A stretch of DNA of 64,000 nt. It comes from Shimia sp. R10_1. Lineage in GTDB: Bacteria > Pseudomonadota > Alphaproteobacteria > Rhodobacterales > Rhodobacteraceae. The position numbers were made by a program, and so were the translations under genes. Location: contig NZ_JAGHQX010000001.1 in assembly GCF_017744095.1 (NCBI RefSeq), forward strand, positions 864,906 to 928,905, in the 5' to 3' direction. Under the pieces are notes generated by a model. It was not told the DNA's origin and did no database searches. It saw only the letters and a list, made by a program, of their open reading frames with translations. Each line of letters starts with the position of its first letter. Position 1 is the first letter of the stretch. This document shows, one piece after another, positions 55,973-64,000 of the stretch.

Positions 55973-57829
55973 TTACTCAAAGCGGCGCGACAGCGGTGCA
56001 AACTGTGACAAAGGTGTGCCTGATCGCTTCCCGCGACCATTTTCAAACACCACGAACCCTCGGCTGGAATAATATCCAAGAAATGCCATCTCCGCTCGTA
56101 GCTCGTTGAGATCGTCGGCTGAGAGGAAAAACCAAATGCGGCCCTCGTGATCGTATTCAATCCACGCACGCGCGGCGCCATCTCGCGCAAACTCAGGCAC
56201 TTGGTCAAAGTGCTCTGATGCCAGCTGCGTGACTTCGTCTGTGGTGCCGATTACCATACGGCCCAACGTTTCACGATCCTCAGCACTCCAGATCAAATTG
56301 TGATCAGGTAGCATGCCGGACAAAATCTCACGTGCTTGCGCAACCTCAGCTTCTGTCGATACCGCTGCACTGGTGATGAAATCATCGGTGTTAAACGCGA
56401 TCCCCAAAGTTGGTGCCAGCTCTTTGTCGACCGGACGACGCAGCATGTCAAAATCAGGATCCACACGCAGGCCGAGCACCGGTGAGGCCGCCGGTATCGC
56501 GAAATCCTGCTCAACCTCGTCCATATGCAAAGTCACATGCTGGACACCGGTTTCGGTTTCCACTTCAACAGGCACGTCAAGCAGGTATGAAGGCGTTGAT
56601 TGGCGCAATACCAGTTTCGCGCCCTTAGCGGTTTTTTCTGCTTGAGCGATTGCAAGTGTCGGCAATCCTGCTTGATCCACCCACTGGGTGAAAAACGCAC
56701 TCAAATCCGATTTGCTTTCCTGTTCAAACGCGTCTTGCAGCGCGTTCCAATCGGCGCGCACACCTTTGTTCTCAATGTAAAATGCGCGCAGCGCGGCAAA
56801 GAACACTTCGTCTCCCAGGCTCTCTCGCAAAAGGTGAAAAACCATTGCCGCCTTGCCGTAGCCTTCACTCTGATTTTGCTCATGACTTGCAGCGACAAAC
56901 GCGCGCAGGGAAGACATCTCAGCATCGGAAAGCGCATCGAGATTGCGGATCCAGCCACGTCGCATCGCTGCCTCCTGTACGGGATCCTGCTTTGCCCCCA
57001 CCCCGTAGTCAGCCAAATAAGTCGTCAGCCCCTCTGACCAATTGCCCGTTTCATAGTCCACGCGCACGGCATTGCCCCACCAGCTATGAAGGACCTCATG
57101 CGCGAGAGATCTGCCATACATGTAATCATGTGACAGCAACTCCTGGCCAACAAACGTCAGGCCCGCAAACCCCAACCCGACCGGAATGGGCGCAGAAACA
57201 ACCGAATAGCTATCGTAGGGAAATGGCCCAATCTGTTTCTCAAAGTGGGAAATGTAGGTTTCGGTTGCGGCAAGATAACGGTTGGACTTATCAGCATCTT
57301 CTGTGTGGAAGTATGTGCGCACAGTTAGGTCTCCGACAGTGCGTTCAGCGACGTCATACCGACCGATGATCACCATAAGCTGATCGCTTGTGCCATCGAA
57401 TGTAAAGCGCACATGCCGCTTTTCCCCTTCGATATCATCCGCGATGATTTTGCCGGTGACAGCGACTTGATCCGCGGCGTCCACCACAACTGTCACGTCA
57501 TGGCTTCGCGTTGCATTCACACCTTTGGGAAGCCAGTTATCGCCCAAGATGTAGCTGGCCTTCTGGCTCCAAGCAGCTGTTCTAAGGGTGTCGCTCAACG
57601 GAGGCACATTGCCTGCAAAGGATCCGTCGTCCAGCTGCTCTGACAACCAATCCGCAGAAATGTCGCCCTGTTGGCAGCCATCGCATTGGATACGCAACGC
57701 GCCAGTTGCGCTGTCAAAGTGCATCGTCGCGGAAAGCGCCGTTTCTGCCGATGCAGCTCCGAAGGGGAGCGTCATAAGCAATATTTGCAAAACGCCTACT
57801 CGGAGCGCAGTCAAAAATGTGAAAGACAT
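55973..57829 (-). CDS. exported M1-like metallopeptidase
   Basis: A 618-residue exported protein with a signal peptide (residues 1-28, ending ASAE). The zinc motif is HEVLHSWWGN (H244, E245, H248), with the third ligand E266 in NWSEGLTTYLADY, so the gap is 17 residues instead of the usual 18 in M1 enzymes. Lacking the GAMEN block of aminopeptidases, it may act as an endopeptidase or on a special substrate. It follows the TonB-dependent receptor on the same strand, with a hairpin between, and is probably part of the sigma/anti-sigma/receptor operon. Confidence 0.87.
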   Translation of the reverse strand: MSFTFLTALRVGVLQILLMTLPFGAASAETALSATMHFDSATGALRIQCDGCQQGDISADWLSEQLDDGSFAGNVPPLSDTLRTAAWSQKASYILGDNWLPKGVNATRSHDVTVVVDAADQVAVTGKIIADDIEGEKRHVRFTFDGTSDQLMVIIGRYDVAERTVGDLTVRTYFHTEDADKSNRYLAATETYISHFEKQIGPFPYDSYSVVSAPIPVGLGFAGLTFVGQELLSHDYMYGRSLAHEVLHSWWGNAVRVDYETGNWSEGLTTYLADYGVGAKQDPVQEAAMRRGWIRNLDALSDAEMSSLRAFVAASHEQNQSEGYGKAAMVFHLLRESLGDEVFFAALRAFYIENKGVRADWNALQDAFEQESKSDLSAFFTQWVDQAGLPTLAIAQAEKTAKGAKLVLRQSTPSYLLDVPVEVETETGVQHVTLHMDEVEQDFAIPAASPVLGLRVDPDFDMLRRPVDKELAPTLGIAFNTDDFITSAAVSTEAEVAQAREILSGMLPDHNLIWSAEDRETLGRMVIGTTDEVTQLASEHFDQVPEFARDGAARAWIEYDHEGRIWFFLSADDLNELRAEMAFLGYYSSRGFVVFENGRGKRSGTPLSQFAPLSRRFE

Positions 57830-57862
57830 TTTTTATCTCTCTTTCGTTTATAAATACTCAAA

Positions 57863-57884
57863 GAGCGGGGCCAAGGCCCCGCTC
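57863..57884 (-). terminator. GC-rich hairpin between receptor and peptidase genes
   Basis: An 8-10 bp stem GAGCGGGG(CC) / (GG)CCCCGCTC followed on the minus strand by TTTGAGTATTTA, 53 bases past the receptor stop. It may partly end transcription or protect the receptor mRNA, lowering peptidase expression. Confidence 0.6.
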
Positions 57885-57936
57885 CAAGTGAATGTGCTTC
57901 AAGGAAGCGCTTCATCTGCGCCAGTCCTTTGCTGGA

Positions 57937-60771
57937 TCAGAAAGTGTAGTTGCCACCGATCCAGACTGTGCGCCCTTTCACATAGGGGTTGGAGTCCGTT
58001 GCCGTGCCGTTCTGTTTCTCATCCAGCAAATTGTTGACCCGCACATCGAGGCGAAACTCATTGCCCGCGCTGTTGGTGAAGAGACGGATCGAGCTGTTCA
58101 GGTGCAACTGCAGCTGACTTCCGAAGGCATGATCTTCGTATACATCATACCGTTCGCCATCCGCAGGGTTGGTATACCGGTCCCCTGTCTCGACGGCCCC
58201 AATATAGCTGTCTGTCATATCAGCAATAAGACCGAGGCGTACGAGATCGTTGCTCCAGCTTGAACGAAGTTCAACAGAGCCACGCAATGGGATATCCAGG
58301 TTGCCGCGCACAGTGTCAAATTCATTTCCGACATAGCCATTGCCTTTGTACCAAATACGATCAGGTACCGCGGTTTCATTTGCAAAGTAGGAGTTGTGCG
58401 ATGTCTTGCGATCCGCCCAGGTCAGAGAGGTATACAGCCCGACGGCATCAAGGAAGCGGATGCTGGGGGTATTCCATGTCTTTTGATACTCAAGCGAAAT
58501 CGACTCATAGTCACTCGAACCGTCATTGGTCAGAAGGTTCTGCGCGCCACTCAGCATGGTTGTCTCAGATTGCGCGAAGAGATCTTTGCCTTTCCGCTTC
58601 AGACCACGCAACCGCCAGATCCCATTCGTCCAGGCATCGCTATAGGACATCGAGACACTTAATTCGTCATTATAAGGCGTCTTAAGGTTGCTTGAGGTGT
58701 ACGATTTAAGCCCTTGACCGAAGCTCGGGCCCCAATCCGCAAGCGGATTGCCAAAGCGTAAACTGCTCATAGGACCCGGCGTCGCATCGTGCACGGCATA
58801 TGACAGATGGTTGTCATCGTAGTACCGGTTCGCACCGAACGAGAGGGAGAAGTTGTCCGCTGCGTTCCAAGTTGCAGACAAACGCGGCGCAATATCGAAG
58901 TTGTCAAAAACATCATTATAGTCACCGCGCAGACCGGCGCGCAGGGTCCAATCTCCAAAGGTCTGGTCTGCTTCGACGTAAAGGCCGACCTGTTGTGCGG
59001 TTACACTCACATCGTAAGCGTCTTGCGCGGTTCGGAATTGCAAGAACTGATCAGCATTACAAGTCGGATCACCGGGCAAGCATGTGCCTTGAGCGTTGGC
59101 TGCTCCCAGAAAATACTGCTCAAATCCGCTGCCGACATTGTGCACGTCAAAGTACTGATATTCGATACCGGAGCGGAAGTTACCGTTGCCGACCTCTGCA
59201 TTTAAGTCAGCGGCAAGCGAAATACGGTTGTCAGTGATCTGCTTAGAACCCTGACCGCCCGTGAAACAGTTCTGCACACCAGCTGTGGGGTCGGGTGAAC
59301 ACCAATCCAAACTACCAGACAAATCTGCATCACTGTGGTTTATCCCTGACCACAACAACAACTGGTTTGAGCCGGACTCGTTTTCAACTTCGTTACGCTG
59401 CGCAGACACTCGGAAGTCCAAAGTCGCATTCCGCAAGAAGCCAACATCATGCAGTTGTTTCTGGTATTCAACGTCCGCCATCAAAGACTGCGTTTTGATG
59501 TCGAGGTGGCGATCATAGCTTTCTGGTATGTCCCAAGTCTGGCCATAATCCGTATAGTTTACACGCGCATTGAGCGCATCGCCGTTATCCAATTCATGTG
59601 TCACAGCAAACCGATAGAAATCACTGTGTGATTTTGAATCGACCCAATCTGATCCGTATTGAATTTCACGTTGCTTTTGAGTGCTCGCGCGTTGCGTCGA
59701 GTAGCCGAACAACACCGCAGTGCGATCAGAAACAGGTGTGGAATAATCCAGCGCGAACGTGGACTTTGTCCATTCTGGCTTGGCCCGGTTCTCTGGATTC
59801 TCACCGTCCTCTGTTGCCAAAGAGTACTTGGCCATATTGTCGTCTTGGTAGGAGAAATTGACAGATCCCCTCGGCCCTTCAAGATCCGGCTTACGCAGCT
59901 TGTAGTTCACGACGCCGCCAACGAAACCGCCGTATTTTGCCGAAACATTTGAGTCAAAAACTTCCGCCTGCTCCACAAAGCTGGTCGGAACAAACTGGGT
60001 CTGAGAATGGAGACCATATAGCTCAAACAGAACTGGAGTTTCACCATCTTTAGGAGCGTACTCGCCTGTGGGGCTGGACAGAGAGTTCACACCAACACCG
60101 TCAATCATGATGTTGTTTTCATTCACCGCAGCGCCAGAAATTGACAGATTCAGCGGCTTCAGATTCAACACATCATCGGTGTGTTCACCGATATCGTTGG
60201 GCACCCCATTGGTGTATCCCCCACGGTTTTGTCCAACATCCGTACGTGTCTGCACATTTGGCAACGTACCGATGGCGGTATTCGCGTCCTCGCCAGTTGA
60301 GCGGTATTCGATCGCGCGCGCGTCCAGTACCACCTGCCCGGTATTGTTTGGGTCGTCGGGATTGATCGGTTGGCCAGTTTCAGGATCGTATGAAACGATG
60401 ATCGTTCCAAGATCCACATACTCTTCGCCATCATCCAAAGTGATCACATTCTGTGACACCTCTTCTCGCGAAACGATCACGCCGTTTTTGCCGACACTGC
60501 GCACAGACATACCTGTGCCCTCAAGCAGCGCCTGCAGCGCTTCTGTGGGTGTCATAAGCCCGGTGACGCCTTGGGTCTGAGTGTCTGCGATCACGCGCGC
60601 GCTTGCTGCGATGCGTAGGCCAGTCTCTCGCCCAAGTTCGGTAATTGCAGTGGCAAGCGGCTGGGCATTGATATCAATGGTTTGGGCCTGCTCTGCCTTG
60701 AGAGCTGCAGAAAACAAAGCAGACAAGCTCAACGCCAGGGCAGTGGTATTGCGTAGTGATGTTTTTTTCAT
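57937..60771 (-). CDS. TonB-dependent receptor with STN signalling domain
   Basis: A 944-residue outer-membrane transducer. The signal peptide (about 1-30, ending LKAEQ) is followed by an STN domain (about 33-105) that contacts a FecR-type protein, a TonB-box-like GTIIVSYD, a plug domain (about 160-300) and a 22-strand barrel ending in the C-terminal WIGGNYTF with the final Phe typical of outer-membrane proteins. Such receptors import iron complexes or other scarce compounds and signal to the sigma factor. The ATG at 60771 has a GGGAGACC site; the frame extends to 60837 without support. The substrate is not known. Confidence 0.92.
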   Translation of the reverse strand: MKKTSLRNTTALALSLSALFSAALKAEQAQTIDINAQPLATAITELGRETGLRIAASARVIADTQTQGVTGLMTPTEALQALLEGTGMSVRSVGKNGVIVSREEVSQNVITLDDGEEYVDLGTIIVSYDPETGQPINPDDPNNTGQVVLDARAIEYRSTGEDANTAIGTLPNVQTRTDVGQNRGGYTNGVPNDIGEHTDDVLNLKPLNLSISGAAVNENNIMIDGVGVNSLSSPTGEYAPKDGETPVLFELYGLHSQTQFVPTSFVEQAEVFDSNVSAKYGGFVGGVVNYKLRKPDLEGPRGSVNFSYQDDNMAKYSLATEDGENPENRAKPEWTKSTFALDYSTPVSDRTAVLFGYSTQRASTQKQREIQYGSDWVDSKSHSDFYRFAVTHELDNGDALNARVNYTDYGQTWDIPESYDRHLDIKTQSLMADVEYQKQLHDVGFLRNATLDFRVSAQRNEVENESGSNQLLLWSGINHSDADLSGSLDWCSPDPTAGVQNCFTGGQGSKQITDNRISLAADLNAEVGNGNFRSGIEYQYFDVHNVGSGFEQYFLGAANAQGTCLPGDPTCNADQFLQFRTAQDAYDVSVTAQQVGLYVEADQTFGDWTLRAGLRGDYNDVFDNFDIAPRLSATWNAADNFSLSFGANRYYDDNHLSYAVHDATPGPMSSLRFGNPLADWGPSFGQGLKSYTSSNLKTPYNDELSVSMSYSDAWTNGIWRLRGLKRKGKDLFAQSETTMLSGAQNLLTNDGSSDYESISLEYQKTWNTPSIRFLDAVGLYTSLTWADRKTSHNSYFANETAVPDRIWYKGNGYVGNEFDTVRGNLDIPLRGSVELRSSWSNDLVRLGLIADMTDSYIGAVETGDRYTNPADGERYDVYEDHAFGSQLQLHLNSSIRLFTNSAGNEFRLDVRVNNLLDEKQNGTATDSNPYVKGRTVWIGGNYTF

Positions 60772-60862
60772 AGGTCTCCCGCGCCGAAGCGCGCTTTTTC
60801 GAGTGGCTTTCACTGAGAGAACGAACCAGAAGACCAAACCTTTAGAAAAAAGATCAGGAATT

Positions 60863-61759
60863 TTATCTTTTAGCGATGACGGACACGACGTAGGGCATGG
60901 AAATGACTTTCGCCCCCATTAATTCGACCACCAGATCGAGAGATTGCTGCGGATCAGACAGATCAAAAGACCCAACAATTTTTGTGTCTGAAAGCGTCGC
61001 GTCAGTCACGATTAGCTGCCCAGGCATGCGCCGATCCAAGACATCGACAATTTGCGCAAACGTCATATCATCAGAGATCAAAACGTCATTGCGCCAACTT
61101 GCGGTTTGTGACGCATCAAACTTGGTGAGGCGGGCTCCAACATCATCTGACCAGACCAACCGATCACCGCGCCGCAACTGCCACGACGCGTTTTCAATAA
61201 CGACATTCACAGCCCCTTCAGCCACCGAAACCATACCGCTGTTTTCATCGCCCGTGACTTCAAACGCCGTTCCTGTCACCTGCACACGCACATCGCCTGC
61301 GGTCACAACGAAAGGACGACTTTCCGTTTCAACATCAAAAAACGCTGCCCCTTGTAAAAGGTGAACATGCCGTTCATCTGCATCGCTTTTGTCAACGAAA
61401 GCAGATCGTGCATCAAGTGCAAGGTAATCCCCGCTGTCCAGATGCAGCGCTTGCGTATCATATTGCGTGTAAACATCTGCAATCAGAATATGGCGATTTG
61501 CCTGAAAGGTAACATACCCCGCGACCAGAACAGCCCCGGCAAGCGCAAGCGAGGCCACGCCAGGTCGCTTGGCACGCTTTGCCGTACCCGTGACACTCCA
61601 GACTTGTAGCATTTTATGATAAGCGAGGCGCTCTTCTTCTCCACGCGCAAGAAATAACTCCCGCTCTCGCAACAGTTTAGGGTCTTCAGGATTGTCTCTC
61701 AGCCTCAGAAAAATGTCTGTGGCGTCACGTATCCGCTGGATCTCGTCTGAGTCTTGCAT
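60863..61759 (-). CDS. FecR-family anti-sigma factor
   Basis: A 298-residue inner-membrane anti-sigma factor. The cytoplasmic N-terminus (about 1-65; DUF4880-like FLARGEEERLAYHKMLQVW) binds the sigma factor, one membrane segment (about 70-88) follows, then a FecR beta domain and a C-terminal STN-like part (GSFDLSDPQQSLDLVVELMG). It relays the receptor signal to the sigma factor. The ATG at 61759 is chosen over a GTG one codon upstream. Its position between sigma factor and receptor genes is the standard Fec-type order. Confidence 0.9.
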   Translation of the reverse strand: MQDSDEIQRIRDATDIFLRLRDNPEDPKLLRERELFLARGEEERLAYHKMLQVWSVTGTAKRAKRPGVASLALAGAVLVAGYVTFQANRHILIADVYTQYDTQALHLDSGDYLALDARSAFVDKSDADERHVHLLQGAAFFDVETESRPFVVTAGDVRVQVTGTAFEVTGDENSGMVSVAEGAVNVVIENASWQLRRGDRLVWSDDVGARLTKFDASQTASWRNDVLISDDMTFAQIVDVLDRRMPGQLIVTDATLSDTKIVGSFDLSDPQQSLDLVVELMGAKVISMPYVVSVIAKR

Positions 61760-61825
61760 CACTTTTAAATGTCCTGAAACGGGCAGTTGTAGAAAATCGC
61801 CTAACCTGAACGCAAAGGCTTCAAA

Positions 61826-62317
61826 TCAGTCTTCGAACACGACCACAAGTCGGACAATCGCATCAGATACAAGCTGACTGGCACGAGACTCCGAGACTCC
61901 CAGTCGTTTGCCAACTTCTTTCAGCGTCATGCCTTCGATGCGGCTATACCGGAAAGCCAAGCGCACCTTCGGCGGGAGTGTTTCAACCAATTTGATAACA
62001 TTGTGAAGCTGTTGACGTGCCAACACCACGCGCTCAGCATCAAGCGCGGTCTCATCCAACAGGCGCTGGGTTTCAATCGCTTCGAACTCAATGCGGCGCT
62101 TGCGATGCCAGTCAATCGCAAGATTTTTCACAATACGCAGCAAAAGCGGGCGCGTATGCTCCGCCGGATATTGCTTGGCGTTCCAGCGTATCCAGCTCTC
62201 CTGCACCAACTCTTCGGCCACAGCATGGCTATCTACAATGCGGTACGCCGCAGCGATCAGCCTGTCCCGTTCATCAACAAAGGTATCCAAACCGGTCGCA
62301 TATGTTGGATGGGTCAT
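61826..62317 (-). CDS. ECF sigma factor (FecI-like)
   Basis: A 163-residue extracytoplasmic-function sigma factor. The sigma-2 region includes AVAEELVQESWIRW and RIVKNLAIDWHRKRR; the sigma-4 helix-turn-helix is MTLKEVGKRLGVSESRASQL. It should transcribe the receptor operon when the FecR protein is signalled. The ATG has an AAGGG site eight bases upstream. First gene of the unit sigma-FecR-receptor-peptidase. Confidence 0.92.
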   Translation of the reverse strand: MTHPTYATGLDTFVDERDRLIAAAYRIVDSHAVAEELVQESWIRWNAKQYPAEHTRPLLLRIVKNLAIDWHRKRRIEFEAIETQRLLDETALDAERVVLARQQLHNVIKLVETLPPKVRLAFRYSRIEGMTLKEVGKRLGVSESRASQLVSDAIVRLVVVFED

Positions 62318-62577
62318 TGCCAGCCCTTAATAGATGGATGAGTTGGGCTTGCTCCATCCGGGCTTGCTGTATGCGCTTTACACGGGCGGTTTCATAAGAA
62401 GAAGAGGAGATGAGTTCTTTGACGGTCGCTGCCTAAAATTCATCCAGAACCGGGGCAGAATAGTCACAGTAAATTTATCGGAATAAACTTGGAACCTCGG
62501 CGAACAGGACATTGCCCTTTAGCGATTGAAACAAATGCCCCTCGCCTCATGCAACTGCGGCGACAACATGCCGAGGG

Positions 62578-63486
62578 TCAGTCAACACCGATAATGTGTT
62601 GCTCACCACGCTGACGCGCCAGCATCATTTGTTTTTGGCGCTCTCTAAATCGGGCTTTGTCTGCCTCCGAATAGTCATCAACACACTGATGACAACTCAC
62701 TCCGGCTTCATAGCCCTGGCGCTCCTGATCCTCTGGCAGAATAGGACGACGGCACGCGTGACACAGAATGTGCGGGCCTTCCTTGAGACCATGGCCAACG
62801 GAGACCCGGCCATCAAACACGAAACATTCACCACCCCATGTGCTCTCTTCTTGGGGCACCTCTTCCAGATACTTCAAGATACCGCCTTTGAGATGGTAGA
62901 CGTCTTCCACCCCTTGGCTCATCAGAAAGTTTGTGGACTTCTCGCACCGAATGCCACCTGTGCAGAACATGGCGACCCGCTTGTTGTGAAAGCGCTCTTT
63001 GTTTTCATCCCACCAAGCAGGGAAATCTCTAAACGACGCTGTTTCCGGGTCAATCGCGCCCTGAAACGTACCAATGGCAACCTCGTAGTCATTGCGTGTA
63101 TCAATCGTCACAACGTCGGGAGATTTTATCAATTCGTTCCAGTCCGCAGGATCCACGTAGTTGCCAACATGTGCAGTCGGGTCGACATTGGGCTGGCCCA
63201 GCGTGACTATCTCTTTCTTGAGCTTGACCTTCATCCTCGGAAAAGGCTTTTCAGCTGCCGTGCTCAGTTTCCACTCAAGATCGGCACATCCGGGTAATGA
63301 CTGAATATGCCTGATGGCTGCTTCAATCCCTTTCTTAGGCCCCGCAATGGTGCCGTTTATCCCCTCATGTGCCAGTAACAAAGTTCCGGTGACACCTTCG
63401 CTGAGACATAGCTCCAAGAGCGGTGCACGCAGGGCTGCGTGGTTGTCAAAGCGGGTAAAGTGATAGAGAGCGCAGACGGTAAACAT
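62578..63486 (-). CDS. trhO: tRNA uridine(34) hydroxylase
   Basis: A 302-residue rhodanese-domain protein of the TrhO/YceA family. It contains an N-terminal region, a rhodanese domain with the active-site loop CTGGIRCEKS (Cys175, Cys181), and a C-terminal cysteine cluster (ILCHACRRPI, VSCHQCVDDYSEADK) that probably binds metal. TrhO adds the 5-hydroxyl to uridine 34 of several tRNAs using oxygen. The frame extends upstream, but the ATG at 63486 begins the family N-terminus MFTVCALYHFTRF. A weak hairpin follows in the direction of the tRNA. Confidence 0.94.
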   Translation of the reverse strand: MFTVCALYHFTRFDNHAALRAPLLELCLSEGVTGTLLLAHEGINGTIAGPKKGIEAAIRHIQSLPGCADLEWKLSTAAEKPFPRMKVKLKKEIVTLGQPNVDPTAHVGNYVDPADWNELIKSPDVVTIDTRNDYEVAIGTFQGAIDPETASFRDFPAWWDENKERFHNKRVAMFCTGGIRCEKSTNFLMSQGVEDVYHLKGGILKYLEEVPQEESTWGGECFVFDGRVSVGHGLKEGPHILCHACRRPILPEDQERQGYEAGVSCHQCVDDYSEADKARFRERQKQMMLARQRGEQHIIGVD

Positions 63487-63682
63487 GGCATCCCAATACG
63501 CCCATTTGCCCTTCGCATCAAGGCAGACTAAGTCAGTGGCTTGACCAGTTGCGGAACACAACCTGTGCCAGAAAGCTTGTCTGTCTCGCTATGCCACGAA
63601 TTCAGCACCTATATAGAGCTAGAACCGAAGGCATTTACTTCCAGAGTGCTTCCACAGACGATATCGTTGCGCGGCAAGAAGT

Positions 63683-63696
63683 CGCCCTCTAGGGCG
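63683..63696 (-). terminator. possible terminator after the rRNA operon
   Basis: A 5-bp stem CGCCC / GGGCG (extendable) with a four-base loop, 30 bases downstream of the tRNA on the minus strand, with a weak T-rich tail. It may end the ribosomal RNA operon. Confidence 0.35.
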
Positions 63697-63722
63697 CTAG
63701 TATATTGATATAGCTGCATTAA

Positions 63723-63799
<77 letters not shown>

Positions 63800-63913
63800 G
63801 TGGTGTTGATCGCGTGCTTTTTTGTGCTTCGATCTGTTTTCCTTCAGGTTGATTTTTTGATCTGAAGGTTGGTTTTTTGTTATCGTTTTGAGAGATATTT
63901 GAGGTCGTTTGAT

Positions 63914-64000
63914 AGGTTTGGCGATGACCTACTCTCCCACAGCTTAAGCAGCAGTACCATCGGCGCAACGGTGCTTAACGACCGGGTTCGGAATGGGACC
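63914..64000 (-). rRNA. 5S rRNA, 3' part (cut by window edge)
   Basis: The minus strand reads CCATTCCGAACCCGGTCG near the edge and GAGAGTAGGTCATCGCC near the 3' end, both diagnostic of bacterial 5S rRNA. The 3' end is near 63914; the 5' end and the 23S and 16S genes lie beyond the right edge. Confidence 0.93.

Noticed and set aside
62471..62490. TTTAT-CGGA-ATAAA dyad upstream of the sigma factor as a Fur box
   Set aside because: It lies over 150 bases upstream of the start codon and does not match the GATAATGATAATCATTATC form; it is left unassigned.
51586..62577. Search for a prophage or integrative element (integrase, att repeat)
   Set aside because: No integrase, transposase or repeated tRNA 3' end was found, so I do not call a mobile element.

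Overview
The window is high-GC bacterial chromosome from an alphaproteobacterium, most likely a marine member of the Rhodobacterales (Roseobacter group). The evidence is a GcrA cell-cycle regulator, the aerobic cobaltochelatase genes cobS and cobT next to bolA and a J-domain gene, malate synthase G, the AMP-forming GatB, methylmalonyl-CoA epimerase next to DUF1467, DUF6455 and DUF1800/DUF1501 genes, and the tail of an rRNA operon (5S followed by initiator tRNA).

Layout. 1-13030 is mostly housekeeping: the 5' part of glcB, pepN and a membrane-protein partner, an unknown 443-residue protein, gatB, a LysR regulator divergent from a small secreted SnoaL-like protein, a secreted Sel1/Hcp repeat protein, a hotdog thioesterase, a methyltransferase, a DUF4177 protein, bolA and a J-domain protein. 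13191-17460 holds a four-gene envelope module (transmembrane adenylate cyclase, secreted caspase-like peptidase, OmpA-like protein, CsgG-like/peptidoglycan-binding lipoprotein) lying between the J-domain gene and cobS. 17651-29843 carries cobS, a small secreted protein with an apparently leaderless promoter, cobT, an AsmA-like protein, a Bcr/CflA transporter, a prephenate dehydrogenase, a membrane protein, gcrA, an ABC-2 permease, rimO and a DCC thiol oxidoreductase. 29840-43773 is a run of small and medium metabolic or stress genes: DUF6455 pair, IMPACT, M48 lipoprotein, DUF167, HDAC-like amidohydrolase, nitroreductase, EI24, DUF1467, mce, a receiver protein, GNAT, DUF1501/DUF1800, aspS, pabC-like and pabB. 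43972-51287 carries carB, an Hsp70-like ATPase, a protein that I read as a possible ADP-ribosyltransferase, and an acyl-CoA dehydrogenase.

51511-62317 starts at a tRNA-Gln gene and looks like an accessory block. It holds two divergent secreted proteins (an unknown 329-residue protein and a DUF3604 protein), another unknown secreted protein, and a complete cell-surface signalling unit: ECF sigma factor, FecR-type anti-sigma factor, TonB-dependent transducer with an STN domain, and a secreted M1-type metallopeptidase as the last gene. The window ends with trhO, initiator tRNA-Met and the 3' part of 5S rRNA, all on the minus strand.

The most interesting candidates are the caspase/OmpA/CsgG-like/cyclase module, the ADP-ribosyltransferase-like protein beside the Hsp70-like gene, and the sigma/anti-sigma/TonB-receptor/peptidase unit in the tRNA-adjacent block. 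All functional statements rest on reading the protein sequences by eye; no database search was run.
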